The notes beneath the pieces are model-generated. The model was given only the letters and a program-made list of their open reading frames with translations. It ran no database searches and was not told the DNA's origin. From Gnetum montanum (Eukaryota > Streptophyta > Gnetopsida > Gnetales > Gnetaceae), in the NCBI GenBank assembly GCA_015680685.1, contig MNCI01005578.1, positions 105,783 to 167,782 on the forward strand: 62,000 bases of DNA. The letters run 5' to 3'. A program made the translations under genes and the position numbers. This document shows, piece by piece, positions 33,780 through 45,599 of the stretch (position 1 is the first letter of the stretch; every line of letters begins with the position of its first letter).

Positions 33780-35750
33780 CCTCCATGTGGCCTAAGAGAC
33801 AAATCTCTCATGAAGGGGACTTGGACTTTAGTTACTTGGCCCATTTTGGGGCCTCAGTATTTGGTTGTGGTTTATTGATTATGGCCTCTTCAATTGCTTT
33901 GGCCATAGGGACCACAAAGATAAGGATTGGCTTTGATGGATCAAGCACTCTTTGGTCTTATTATTGCTTAGTCATCCTATCTGCAAGACATTCATTTGGC
34001 CTCTTGCATTGCCACCTAGTAGGTATGTTCATGTCACTAGTGGAGTTGGCCCTTGGATGAGAAGGGACCAATGCATTATCCACCATTGGGCTTCAGGTAG
34101 GCGAGGGGCCAGCATGTTGTGGGACCCTAACCATGAAAGGTGTTTGAGCAATTGTTGTTGCTGCATCTTATGGGACCTTGATCACGAAGGGTGTTTTGGG
34201 TGCCCATGGTGGGGTTCTAATAATGAAGGAAGGTCTCTACCTTATGGAGGCTGAGGGGACCCTTGCACTACTAGAAGGCACCTAGACCACAAATGGCTAC
34301 TACATCAATTTTGGACTATTGTCCATGTTGATGGTGTTTATGATGTAGCTAGTACCTTTCATGTTTAGAGGGTCATTATACACCCTCAAGGATTGGTTCT
34401 AGGGCCTAACCGAGTTTGCTATGTTAAAAACTAGTTCATCCCTATCTATCATCCTTTGTAGATTATCTTGCAAAGCCCAACAAAAGTCTGTGCTATGACT
34501 CAACAATTAGTAGTAATGATAGAATTGGTCTAGCCTGAAGTGTTGTGGGACTAAAGGCTTGTTTCATGCTACTGAGGTAGGATTTCTTAGTAACTTGCAG
34601 TACTTGTTGTGCCTTTTGTGGGCATCCTCAGATATTGGCTTATGTTGGATGCACCCAACTTTCAATAGTTGATCTAGCAACTCTAAGGGTTTTAGTGCCA
34701 ATAGGGTATACTTTGAGTAATCTTTGTGCTCAATGTTGGACCTTTGGCTGACTTGTGTCTTGACCACTGTAGATGTGGATGGGTTGGCAGCAAAGTTGGT
34801 GGCTTTGTTAGCCAGGGCTTTGGGCTGCGTAGTTGTTGACTCCTGCTTGGTTGCTTTGGCGTGTGTGGCTACCATTGTCATTGTTGTATTTTTATTTCTC
34901 ACATGCTAGTTTTGGTAGGCCACATAGGCCAAGTCCTTACTAGCTTTGCTACATCTTGTATGCTCTTGATTTGGGCAAACACTTGGCTTAAAGACCATGA
35001 GGCCAAGTAGTATAGTTTTGACTTGATGAAATCATTGACTGCACCCTTGAAGATGGCCAAGAGATGTGTCTCAGCTATTGGCTTTCAAATTTCATTCAAA
35101 AAGATGCTCTAATGTTGGATAAATTTTTGCATGAGCTCTAGGTGGCCTTGCTTGATTTGCATTAGGTGGTCCATGGTAGTTTTAAGCTTCAAGTTGTACT
35201 TGAAGCATGTCACAAACTAGCTCAGAAGATCCTCCAAAGAGGAGATAGAGTCCTTGGTTAATACACAGTACTAGTATAGTACCTTGCTAGTGAGTCACAT
35301 TGCAAAAATGCATATGATGACATGTGGCCATGCTTGCAGTAGTAGGCACTTAGACTTAAATGTCACCAAATGCACATTAGGATCCCCTTCACCATTGTAC
35401 TTAGTAAGTTGAGGTAGCGAGACCCTAGTTGGTAGAGTTAGGGGTGGGATTGTAGAACTTATAGGGTCATCCTGGTAAAAATCCACCACCTTGACAGTTT
35501 CAAAGGAAGCAGCTTTGAGTGACTTCACCTCCTCTATCAAACTTTTGATAAGCTAGAATACATGATCTAAGTTGTGCTAGCCGATTGCATCGGCTACACT
35601 ATCTACTGTGTTGGTTGTATGGCCTAGGGTCAAATTGCTAATTGCAAAGCCACACGATGTTGTTAATGCGTTGGCTATGCTATGGGTGTGGTGACTAGGG
35701 CAAGCCAAGCATGCATGGATTGGACTAACACTGAGGGCACCGACAAAATA
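33780..35750 (-). pseudogene. Element B gag core and Pro-rich linker
   Basis: 35540-34990 covers the gag core (VVDFYQDDPISS, PQLTKYNGEGDPNVHLVTF, SSLEDLL) with stops and frameshifts. A basic/Thr-Gln-rich segment and a knuckle-like remnant follow (about 34900-34400). Then at 34260-34080 are P-F-V-I-R-V-P-P-like repeats (FIIRTPP, FVIKVP, FMVRVP). It is collinear with element C 39000-40790. The N-terminal part of the same gag is displaced to 54064-54800 by the insertion of C. Confidence 0.75.
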
Positions 35751-35755
35751 GGTAG
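35751..35755 (+). other. Target-site duplication of element C (left)
   Basis: GGTAG immediately precedes the TGAAACACC start of the 5' LTR and is repeated exactly at 54059-54063 after the 3' LTR. Perfect 5-bp duplication is the integrase signature for Ty3/gypsy. Confidence 0.95.
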
Positions 35756-37220
35756 TGAAACACCACAAAATTCTGAGCTTAGTACTTCTCCAACAAGAGT
35801 CGAGTTAAGTCATGATGCTCCCTAGCATGACTGAAGCTCGAGGGTCCCACAAACAACTCCGAGCAGAGTCGAACTCAACAAGAAATGGTTTTCTGGGACC
35901 CGCAAACGACCACGGAGACATCCAGCATCGAACATGGCAACTTCGGAGCTCAAGATATTTGGTTCTCACTAAGTATGAAGTATGCAGCGTATACGCCCAG
36001 TGTACATGCCCAGCGTACACACCTCACATGTACACTCAGCATGTATGATTGACATGCGATCCCAAAGATGGCATGGAAATGGCACTTCGGAGCAAGATTT
36101 TGTACAAAGCGTCAACTCACAGGAATTGAGTAATTATCAAGTGTCATCATGGGCTCCAAAAAGTTGAATTTTGGTCTTGACATCATGCACTTTGCAGTTC
36201 ATATGCTAAGCATGTACATCCTGCACGAACAGCGTATACGCCCAACGTGTACACTTAGCATGTACAACGTGTACGCCCAGCGTATACGCTTAGCATGTAC
36301 AATGTGTATGCCCAATGTGTAGCGCAATGTATACCAATCAAAACTCTCCAAAACTATGTCAGATCAAGGCCAACCAAGCGAAACATCCATAGACAGCATT
36401 CTCGTGACATCCGAATTTGAATCCGAAGGTCGAATAATTTCTTTTATTTTGATCAAGTTTGTACGCCGAGTTCACATGCCCAGCGTGTACACGCTGGCAT
36501 GCAGCACACTGTACACTTGTAAAATTTCATTCTTTCGTACTTAGTCAATGCGCCACATGTCACCCAACCTGAGAGTCCCGCACTCCACAGCCAATCATCC
36601 CCTCTTAGATTTGAGTCTAACATCTAAACTTGTATAAAAATCCTAATTTTTCACTAGATCGGGGTTGGCAATTTTGAGCAAACCAAAGACAAAAAAAAAA
36701 AAACCAGAGACATTGAGAAAGGAGAGCAAAAACCAAAAACCTGTACACTAGACCTGAACCCTACACGCTGAGCATACAACCTTCATGCTATGTCTACAGT
36801 TTGAACCAGCACACCATCATCCCTCCGCATCCACCGGGGCTTATCGTCCACCTTGTGTCATATTTGCAACTGTGTTAGATCGGTGCATTGTAAATTTCCG
36901 TTTTGCAATAATATTGCCAAATTTCATTTGCTAAGATTTGTTATAGTTTTTCATTCATTATTGTATGCTTATTGTTTACATTCTTGTACGTTTATGCTCC
37001 ATTTTACATTAGTTACGCTGTTTACGTATAACCCAGCGTACAATATATCGATGTACGTTCAGGAAAATCCTTATCTGATCTGCGTGCGGACCACTCGAGG
37101 TACTCTACCTTCGTTAATTCTAGATTGCCCTCAAGCGAATGTAGGGTCTTCTGTGCTTGTCCAGGGATCTCCAAGTTTCTGTTTCATTCCAGTCAGAGAC
37201 CAACGATTTCGGACAGTACA
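35756..37220 (+). repeat. Element C 5' LTR
   Basis: It begins TGAAACACC and ends GTACA. U3 holds arrays of CAGCGTATACGCCCAG-type words (35985-36330, 36455-36520) containing the palindrome GCGTATACGC. A TATAAAAA lies at 36633-36640 and should drive the genomic RNA. Confidence 0.9.
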
Positions 37221-37225
37221 GAAAA

Positions 37226-37244
37226 TGGCGCTAGAAGGAGGGCC
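37226..37244 (+). other. Element C primer-binding site
   Basis: TGGCGCTAGAAGGAGGGCC starts five bases after the LTR. Element B has the near-identical TGGTGCTAGAAGGAGG at 55175-55160 on the minus strand. Conservation across two families supports the call. I did not assign the tRNA with certainty. Confidence 0.8.
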
Positions 37245-37369
37245 TCAAACTGTTTAAACTTACTACGATCTCATACCCTGGTCTTCCCAGATTCACATCG
37301 CACCGACACCAAACCCAGCTCTGAAACTCCCAGATTGGTACCCCGTTCTATTGAATTCCCAGTGTCTAC

Positions 37370-37840
37370 ATGCTACTCAGTCTACGCCGTATGCTGTAGA
37401 TTCTATCTATATGATGCTCAGTATACCTGTACGTTGTACACTGTAGACTTTGTCTATACGCTGCTCAGTATACTTGTATGCTGTACGCTGTAGACTCTGT
37501 CTATACGCTGCTCAGTATACCTGTACACTGTATGCTGTAGACTTTGTCTATACGCTACTCAGTATACCTGTAAGCTGTACGTTGTAGACCCTATCTACAC
37601 GCTGTTCAGTATACCTGTACGCTGTACGCTGTCAACCTTATCTACATGCTGCTTCGTATACCTGTATGCTGTACGCTGTAGACCCTATACACTAGTCGTT
37701 GGAGCCTATATGCTGTAGACTTTGTCTATACGCTGCTCAGTATACCTATACGCTGTACGCTGTAGACCCTATACGCTGGTCGTTGGAGCCTATATGCTGA
37801 GATCCAGTCTATACACTCTACGCTGTGGACTTAGGTGTAC
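37370..37840 (+). repeat. 47-bp tandem array in element C leader
   Basis: Units start at GTAGAC 37396, 37443, 37490, 37537 and 37584, exactly 47 bp apart, then continue less regularly to about 37840. The core is TATACGCTGCTCAGTATACC plus GTACGCT. The word TACGCTG is the reverse complement of CAGCGTA in the U3 array of the same element. Confidence 0.9.
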
Positions 37841-37890
37841 GCTCTGATAAGTATACTAGTTTCACTGTGCTATATTCACAACCATTCACC

Positions 37891-39927
37891 ATGAACACTA
37901 CGAACCCCAACGCTTCAACCAAACCCATCACAGATATCGTGGGTCCCATGGCCATTCAACAACCCGTAGTACAACCTACGGTAGGGCCTCATCGCTCTCT
38001 CAGATTGCAAGGGAAGAACCCATCATTTAACATTATAACTCAGGAGCAATACAATTTCATATGCGTAAAAATACAAGCTGGCCTAGCCATGGATCAAACC
38101 AAAATGGAGGTTAAAAGACAATACGAACTCTTCCATAGGGGAGGACATGAGTTCATCCCTTCCCCGTACGATATTATCCCTCTCCCAGAGCACTACTCTG
38201 AGCTCATCTCACAACTCCTCCTACAAAGAAGTCAGTTCTCTGGACCAGTTAGTGGCAAATCCTCAATTGGAAGAGGAGGATGACTTCGCAGCTCAATCCG
38301 AGCACAAAGATTCATACCATACCCTTAGCCCACAAACCTATGCAAACCCATTGTTTCATCTAGCCACAGGGGAAGCTACGTCCCTCCAACCATTTAAAAT
38401 CAGCCAAGCACAGATACTTCAACAGGAATCATCCACCCTTATCTTTACTCCTCCTATAACCGATGCGTAACTCAACACACTTCCCCTTGCTATTCCCCCC
38501 GTTGCAATAGTATCCCCATTCTCACAAATACAACCTCCTCAAAATAATGTAGGAGTAACCTTCTCGCCCCGAGTGATCGGGATGCCGCATGTGATACTAG
38601 CTTCAACATCCGCTCACTATATACTGCGGATCCAAACCCAAGGAGCATCCTTTACAACTGTAACTCAACAANACGGATCCAAACCCAAGGAGCATCCTTT
38701 ACAACTGTAACTCAACAAGTTCAGGGTGTTCCTACATAAAGTGTAACTGGGCAATGGGCAGCGATTGGTGCTCAACTGCATCAACCCCCTCACTATAACA
38801 TACCGCTTCACACAATTTTACCAGCTAACATCCCTCAAGGACAACCACAACAACGACAGCAACCCCTTACCTACAGTATGTTGCCCCTAGTGCCACCCAC
38901 CACAAATATTTCGCAAGTGCAGCCTCCAACCACACAACTTTCTTCCTTCCAACCCACTGTCCAACAATCTAACCTGTATACTGTACAACATCCTCAACCT
39001 ACTATCTCACCTAATGCCCAAGATTGGGCTGATGCCAAAAAGCTAATGCAGGAGCTAACTGACGAGGTCAAACGCCTCAAAATAGCCACCGACGGAGAGC
39101 TTAAGGTAGTGGACTTCTATCATGATGACTCTATCAGCTCTTCGGTTCTGCCTATAACACTACCTAAGGGTGTTTTCTTACCCACGTTGACTAAATACAA
39201 TGGGGAGACAGACCCCAACGCTCACCTTATAACATTTAGACTCGAATGCGTGCTACTTTAGGCGTGGCCACATGCCATTTTGCGAGTGTTCCCCATGTCC
39301 CTCACAGGGAGAGCACTTGATTGGTATCGGGCCTTGCCATGAAACTTAATATCTTCTCTAGAAGACTTGTTACACCAATTTGTTACCAAGTTCAAGTATA
39401 ACTTGAAGCTTGAAGCAATACTTGAAAGCCTCATATAGGTCAAGCAAGCACCGCTTGAACCTGTCCAAAAATTCATTCAACGGTGGAGTGCTGCCCCCAA
39501 TGAGCTCCATGAGCCAATCTTGGAGATGTATCTCCTCAACATCCTAAAAGGGGCTATTAATGATTTTGTAAAGTCCAAATTATATTATCTCAATACATGC
39601 ACTCTTAGTCAAGCGTTTGTACAAATCAAGAACATAGAGGAGGCAGCCCAAAATAGCCATGACCCTGCCTATTCAGCCTTTAGAAACCAACATAATAAGA
39701 AAGAAAAAGAAAAGGCTAAAACAAATATAGCAGCAGTAGCGGAAACACAACAAGCGAATGCGGGACAACAAAGTAAACCACCTGCTGCCCCTGCTAATTA
39801 TGCTAAACCCACTCCTGCGACTGCACCAGAATCATCTGCATCACAAAACCCTACACCGGGTTGTATGAGAAACTTTGACAGGAGGGACCCCTCTAAATAT
39901 ACGCCATTACCCATGAAACCATCGTAG
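37891..39927 (+). pseudogene. Element C gag
   Basis: The ATG at 37891 follows the leader array. The N-terminal region (HRSLRLQGKNP, EQYNFICVKIQAGL) changes frame near 38225 and stops at 38470. A Gln/Pro-rich spacer interrupted by a contig-join duplication follows (38627-38718). The retrotransposon gag core lies at 39000-39680 (VVDFYHDDSISSS, TLTKYNGETDPNAHLITF, DWYRALP, SSLEDLLHQFV), with stops near 39258, 39340 and 39436. Gag forms the RNA-packaging particle. Collinear text in element B confirms the reading. Confidence 0.85.
38627..38718. other. Assembly-join duplication around N
   Basis: An exact 45-bp repeat (38627-38671 and 38674-38718) flanks the N at 38672. It has the same configuration as 6800-6881 and most likely represents unmerged overlapping contig ends, so the real element is about 47 bp shorter. 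Confidence 0.85.
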
Positions 39928-41180
39928 TTATTCGACCAACTCTTGAAGGTCGGACTGATGAAACATAAACAGTTGTTCCTCGCAGTGATCCAAAGACATG
40001 ATCGGTTCTGTCAACTAGTTTAGAACCCAATCTTGGCAACGCCAGACGAGCCCTCGGTTCCAAAAGGCTTTAGAATGGATCGTTTTTGTGATTATCATCA
40101 ATGTAATGGGCATGGCAATGATTATTGTTTCACCCTAAAACAAGATATTCAATGGATGATTGACGGAGGTCAAATCACTTTTGATGAAGCCAACCCGGTC
40201 CAACCACAAAACCAGGCCATGGGCATATATAAAGATCCTCTAAATACCAAAGAAGCACCATATGTAATTAACACCATCTACTTTGATAACGAACTGAAAA
40301 CACCTAGGATTAACACCATCCATTCCAATCATGAGCAGCAAATGCCTAAGAGACCATTTGTAGTGCACATTCCTCCCACTATACAAACACCTATGCCTCA
40401 ACCATCATACCCCCCACAAAAACCTTATGTCATCCGAATACCCCCCGTCGTAGCAACTTCTATCATAGCACCACGTGAAAAACCATACGTGGTGCGTGTA
40501 CCTCCCACCACCACTACCGTAAACACACAATCACCTCCTACTCGGCCCGCTCCCTACGTAGTCCGAGTATCACCTGCAGTCGCAACTACGGAGGCACAAC
40601 TTCTAGCTAGGCCAACTCCATATGTTGTTAGGATACCCGAACATCCTGATGGCCACTAATCCTCCACTCCGCTAACATAGAATAAATCGATTCCCTATGT
40701 CATCAAGGTGCCTAGCCAGCCTGACACTCAATCGCATTCAACCATCCAACCGTAACCTTGCCCTACTCCATACGTTGTATAGGTTCCAAAGAAACCTGAG
40801 GTTCCGAAACCAACTATACCCCCACACCACACACGAGAATGCCTAGTAGACAAGCTTACACGCGAGCGCTTGGAGAAGGAGCGTCAACGAGTAGCCTTAG
40901 AACCTCCCAAGCCTACCCCACTAAGTGCAATACCCATGACATCACCTAACAATAAACCAAACACAGGCTATGAGGGTGAATTATTTGAAAAGCATGATAC
41001 ATCTAAATCAACGGTTGCAGGTAAAAATGAAAAACCAACTACGCATGAGATAAAATTGTTGGGCCCGATGGACCAAATGACTATCGATAAACATACGCCC
41101 AATAGTAGAGATTTAGCAACAGCTCTAACATAGGTCACGCAGGCGCTTAAACAAAAAAACACTTCATTAAGCTTATACAA
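39928..41180 (+). pseudogene. Gag zinc-knuckle and PYVVRVPP-repeat linker
   Basis: A knuckle-like motif CDYHQCNGHGNDYC is followed by FTLKQDIQWMID at about 40090-40160, as in plant Tat/Athila gag. From about 40345 to 40790 seven or so copies of P-(Y/F)-V-(V/I)-(R/H/K)-(V/I)-P-P occur, separated by 15-25 residues rich in Pro/Thr. A charged segment (RERLEKERQRVA) leads to the protease. Stops at about 40659, 40678, 40755, 40781 and 41131 are mostly TAG or TAA. Confidence 0.75.
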
Positions 41181-41184
41181 CCTG

Positions 41185-42150
41185 GTGTTAACCTCTCAAA
41201 CCCATCGCGAAGCCCTAGTGCGCATGTTGACATGCATCCCAATAAGCGAAGACTTACCTCCAAATGAACCATCAATTCATGCGGTAATGTGTTCGCCTCA
41301 AGGATCAACTCCTAAGCCATTAGGTTTCCACAATGATAACATCAAAGTGGATGAGAAAATAGGAGAAGTGACAATCACACCTATGTTCATGACGATACGA
41401 ATAAATCAATTCAAGATACATAGAGTGCATGTAGATGATGGAGCTGCTACAAACGTAGTACCTTATCCCATCGTCGAACAATTAGGGCTTATGGAGCTAA
41501 TCAGACCAACCACCACCACATGTTTGAAATCATTTAGTGGATCACGTGTAGTAGTCAAAGGCACAGTGACTTTGGACTTTATAGCAGGGGATCAATTCCC
41601 CACATCTGCTGACTTTGTGATCATCGACGAAATGCCAGGGTTCAATTTAATATTGGAAAGGCCCTGGTTAGCCCAACTGAAAGCAGTCTCTTCCCCCATA
41701 CACCAGGAGATTCACTTGCCTTATCAAGGTGGCGAAATCATTATATGCGTGGAGGCTACCACACCTACCATCTCATCACATATAGACACAGACCAAGGCT
41801 TGGAGGTTAAGTTCGAAGAGCCTAAACAAGATGATACAAATGAATAACAAAGATGCACACAATCAGTAAGCAATAATCTCTTAGACACAGAGAAAAATTT
41901 ACCCAACATAGAAATACTTGGGCCTGAAATTGTATATATACAGCCTTACTTGGGAACTACAACAAACGTAGAAACTACAGTACATGCAGAAATGCCAGAA
42001 AGCACCAACGCGGGAACTCTTCCATTAGACGTCCCTTGGGCTGAATTTCCGTTCAACGTGATCAGCGAAGGAGACGCTGAATATAGAATCATACCTGTTA
42101 ACGCTACTCCTAATGTTAAAATGAAGAAAATTAAAAAATTACTAAGCTAA
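41185..42150 (+). pseudogene. Element C aspartic protease
   Basis: The open frame 41185-41847 contains MTIRINQFKIHRVHVDDGAA (active-site D-D-G-A), CLKSFSGSRVVVKG, FNLILERPWLAQLKAV (Gly-to-Glu in the usual LGRPWL motif) and an acidic tail. After one TAA it continues at 41950-42150 (DVPWAEFPFNV) to a TAA. It is collinear with B and D1 proteases. It matures the polyprotein. The Gly change may affect activity. Confidence 0.85.
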
Positions 42151-42164
42151 TAAACGACATTAAA

Positions 42165-42370
42165 GTTCAAAACAACATTAAACTACCTCCCCAGTCTAAA
42201 ACAATGTTAAACTATCATGTCCACAACGACATAAAACTAGCCACGATCAGAAATGGTCGGTCTACCAAGAAATCCACTAGTGTCACCTGAAACTTCCCTT
42301 GTTTACATATGGCCTGAAATTGCCTTAAACTAGTGCATGGGGCCCAAAATGGCCTTAAACTAAACCATTT
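42165..42370 (+). repeat. Separator repeat 1, element C
   Basis: Degenerate units contain GACATTAAAGT, ACATTAAACTACC, ATAAACTAGCCA and TGGCCTTAAACTA, lying between the end of gag-pro and the 3' end of the antisense gene. Confidence 0.7.
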
Positions 42371-42753
42371 GCTTACACCATGTCCACCACTTCAAGTTCA
42401 TTATTCAAATTTATGCTTATATCGTCATCTTATCAATAACAGTTTTTTCTTCACATTTTCCTTTTTTTACAATTATCCTTCACTTATAATTACATTCCTA
42501 CTTACATTCCCACTTTGTGCATCACACTTAAACAACAAAACAAACCAAAACATTTTACATTACCACATCATGTTTACATTTAAACTCAAAATTCACAACA
42601 AAAAATATGCAAAAATACATATATGTAGTTATATATAGTTAGACAAGTACAACAGTTAACTGATTCCATTCATCAGTTCAAGACAACTCAAAGAAAAACA
42701 TTCAATTTATGATTCATGTAAAAATATGAGCCAAGATAGTTTCAAAGTCAAAA
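42371..42753 (-). other. Downstream region of the antisense gene
   Basis: AT-rich, without coding signal. It is the presumptive 3' UTR/terminator region of the minus-strand gene whose stop is at 42754. I did not find a clear AATAAA in the right orientation. Confidence 0.4.
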
Positions 42754-42955
42754 TTAAACATCAGGGATGGGAGGGTTGTTCCCTTCAGACCCGCCAAACC
42801 CACCGGTGCCATGAGTCCCCACTCCGCTGGGGCCACCTTCTTGAACATCGTCGTTGCCTCGACCCTAAAAAAAAAGCAAAAGAAACAATCAACACAAGAA
42901 AAAAAACTCCCAAATGTTATTCAACGAACAAAATTCATAAAAAAAAAATGCTTAC

Positions 42956-43740
42956 CGTAGAAGAGCCCCCTAAACCGAATTCCAACAGACGGAGAATTTC
43001 TTCCTTTGAGATGCTAGACCAGTTAGTCCCATCGAGGCCCAGATCAACGTTCGCCAAGGCCTTCCCCTTGTCAACCACCGACCATGTGGGATGTTTCAAG
43101 GGGAATTCACCCACAGAGACCTCCCCAGAAGTAGTCGTAATTACTCTTGTAGGCGATTCCATCTCAACAGTGGTATTCTTAGTAAAGGTATCAAATGCAG
43201 AATGTAGACCCAGACCCTCTACGAACATTTCAAGCTAACGCTTCTCTATAGATACTTCTTTTAATGATTTCTTGTAATGGTGCTTGTGGTTCTTCTCATC
43301 TTGACCCCACTTCCGCACCTTGAAAGCAAAAGCCTTCCAATCCTGACACTTGAGGTTTAGCAAATCTATTTGGGCCTTACGCTCTACTAGTTTCTGAGTC
43401 AGTGATGCATGGCAATTTAGCAAGTTCCAATACCTGGTATAAGTGATTTTGAAAGTCTACCAAGAACAATCACCGGTCAATCTAGCCGAGGCAAACTCAT
43501 AGTGAGCTTTGAGATCGTCACACTCAGCCGATAACTCAGAAACCTCTTTTTCTCTTGCCTGGATCTACAACCATAGTTTTTCAATGGAGCGCCGACAAGT
43601 CCAAAGCGATTTGGCGTTATGCATAAGACATTTTGCCACCTCATCATAGACTTGTCTCAGTATCTGTTCAACTTCTGGCAGTAGTGCAGGCAAGCTCTTA
43701 ATACAAATGGTCTCAGACGGGTCCCACTTCAGCTTAGCTC
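42956..43740 (-). other. Coiled-coil region (exon 7)
   Basis: A single 785-nt exon reads in one frame apart from three TAG. It has heptad-like segments (ALLPEVEQILRQVYDEVAKCL, AREKEVSELSAECDDLKAHY, KLVERKAQIDLLNLKCQDWK), followed by a basic stretch and a Ser/Thr/Gly-rich end (FGLGGSST). Probable oligomerisation or protein-binding part. Exon 8 adds a Gly-rich tail ending IPDV. Confidence 0.55.
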
Positions 43741-44457
43741 CTACACACATGAAAAGAATAGGCATTAGATCTTAGATGGCAAAAAAGAGCATAAAACTCG
43801 AAGGTTGCAAAACACTTGAGACAACTGTACCTATTTCAGGGTGAGCCTGCTAAATGTGTTCGACCACCTTGTCAACGATACTGGTGATGAAATCCATTTT
43901 TCTTGGCATCTTGGTCCAAGTAAATGGTTCATGAGTACAAGATGGACTAGCCTCAGGGGTTTTTTCAGGGGAAGCCACTATCATAGGCACTTCTAACCAC
44001 ATCTTGGGAATCGCCCTAGTTTCAATATCTTCATCTGGAAGCGATAAAAAAACTTAAAATTAAAACACCACATGATGGAAACAACGATTCACAAGGCAAC
44101 GCAATAAAACAAAAGGGAATATACCGAGTTCTCTATTCCCTTCCCGGTTCGGAGGGTCACCAAGGTCCAATTTTCTCTTAAGGAAGCTATTAAACATTTC
44201 ATCGACACCATCCTAGTCATCGACCAATACTGTCTCCATGGTATCTTCCCCCAGCTCTTCGGTTACTTCCACCTGATCTTTTCCAACCTCTTCCTCCTCA
44301 ATTATTAAATCCATTGGAACTTCCTCCTCCTCGATAATGGTTTCTAGCTCCTATCTCCTCACTTCCCGAGTCAGGTCTGAAGACATTAGTTTCATGTAAG
44401 TGATCAAAATGAAAATAACGATAATAGCAATACAACAAGTGCATCAAGATTACTTAC

Positions 44458-45508
44458 CTCAAGCAGGCATTTTGAATCGTATACACTTCACCCTTGGCTC
44501 TTCCACAGTTGAGGCCACCTCCTTAGGGCGTTCGGGCTTCTGAATCTTTGATTTGGCCTTTCCGATGATCTCCTTGATCACCCAATCAGCTCTCTTTGCA
44601 ATATAGGGCACATTGTCTGATTCCAACCCCACACTGTCACGTGTATGGATTGAAGTACTAGATGACCCCTCTATTGTGATGGAAACTGATTCATCAATCC
44701 CCTTGGGTGCATCTTGGGACTTAGCTACCTTGAACAAATGGTTAATCCATGGGCAAGATAATTGAGTACAATCTCGCAAAACATATTTATTATCCGCACG
44801 AACCACTAAAAACTTGGCCAGGCGACGTAGATAACCTGCGAAGAACGTGAAGGTAGAATGGGACTGTGCCTCAACGTTTGAACGCAATCGCACTATCTCC
44901 CTATGGAAACCCGACAACAAAAATTGGGCCCAATTAGAACGCATCTCGGTCTCTAAAATGGTCTACATGATGCGCACGTCTTCCACCCCAAGACTCTTCA
45001 CTTGAGATAGGGATTTAGGAAACACCCATGCCCTAAACAAGGGATACAATTCATTGACTTCCACCACCTTTGATGTTCCCTGCATAGGGAACCCCTTAGA
45101 GCCCTTGAGAATGCCCAACCAATCTTCCAGCTCATGCACCACATGGAGCTCTTTCTGCGTCCTGTCTAAAACCACATTCACACCATCTGTCGGGACACCG
45201 AAGAGGTCTAAAAACAACTTGGCTGACAGATGAAAAACTATTTTGACACCCTAATACGAGTGTTGTAGTAAGTGACAGAGTTGTCAAATGAATCAACAAT
45301 TCCAATCATCTCAGCTACAGAGACATTGGGGCTTGGGGTTGTGAATAACTCCATGAGGCTGGCATTATTCAAACAACGGACAATAGATGGTGGGGTACTA
45401 GTACAGAACCATCGCTACGCCTTGCTGACCTCCCCAAATTTCATCGACAGGGTGCTCTTAGTCCGCCCTGTCGTAACAGGGTCTCCACCGGGGAGGGGGG
45501 GACGTTAA
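44458..45508 (-). other. Plant-transposon-like domain (exon 4)
   Basis: After a frameshift in a C-run, exon 4 reads RWFCTSTPPSIVRCLN, ELFTTPSPNVSVAEM, VTYYNTRIR, then GVKIVFHLSAKLFLDLFGVP, an EDWLGILKG segment and YPLFRAWVFPK, ending in a Lys/Pro-rich tail. The layout (partner motif, G-V-K-I, L-F-G-V-P, long helical part) resembles domains of plant transposon-associated proteins (plant mobile domain and related families). I recognise this by style and cannot prove it without a profile search. Stops at about 45416 and 44963 are TAG, and 44459-44461 is TGA. Confidence 0.4.
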
Positions 45509-45599
45509 CTGTAAACACAATTTAAAACCATAGCACAAATATGACCAACGTTGCAGCCGGACAAACAGATTAAGACGTCAGGGAAATATCATCACTTAC

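Noticed and set aside
33172-34254. Plus-strand ORFs opposite the B protease and linker
   Set aside because: They are shadows of minus-strand Gag-Pro, which aligns with element C.
36853-37493. Overlapping ORFs at the 5' LTR end and leader of element C
   Set aside because: They span LTR, PBS and 47-bp repeats; the 3' LTR copy does not keep the same frames throughout.
37370-37840. CRISPR-like array (regular 47-bp repeats)
   Set aside because: Units are direct tandem copies with no variable spacers, and the context is a plant retrotransposon leader.
42726-43238. 170-codon plus-strand ORF
   Set aside because: It mirrors exons 7-8 and their intron; the minus strand has phase-consistent splice sites and a proper stop, whereas this frame has no motif.
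45272-45508. 78-codon plus-strand ORF within the antisense gene
   Set aside because: It is the antisense shadow of exon 4, which has matching splice sites and a recognisable domain order on the minus strand.
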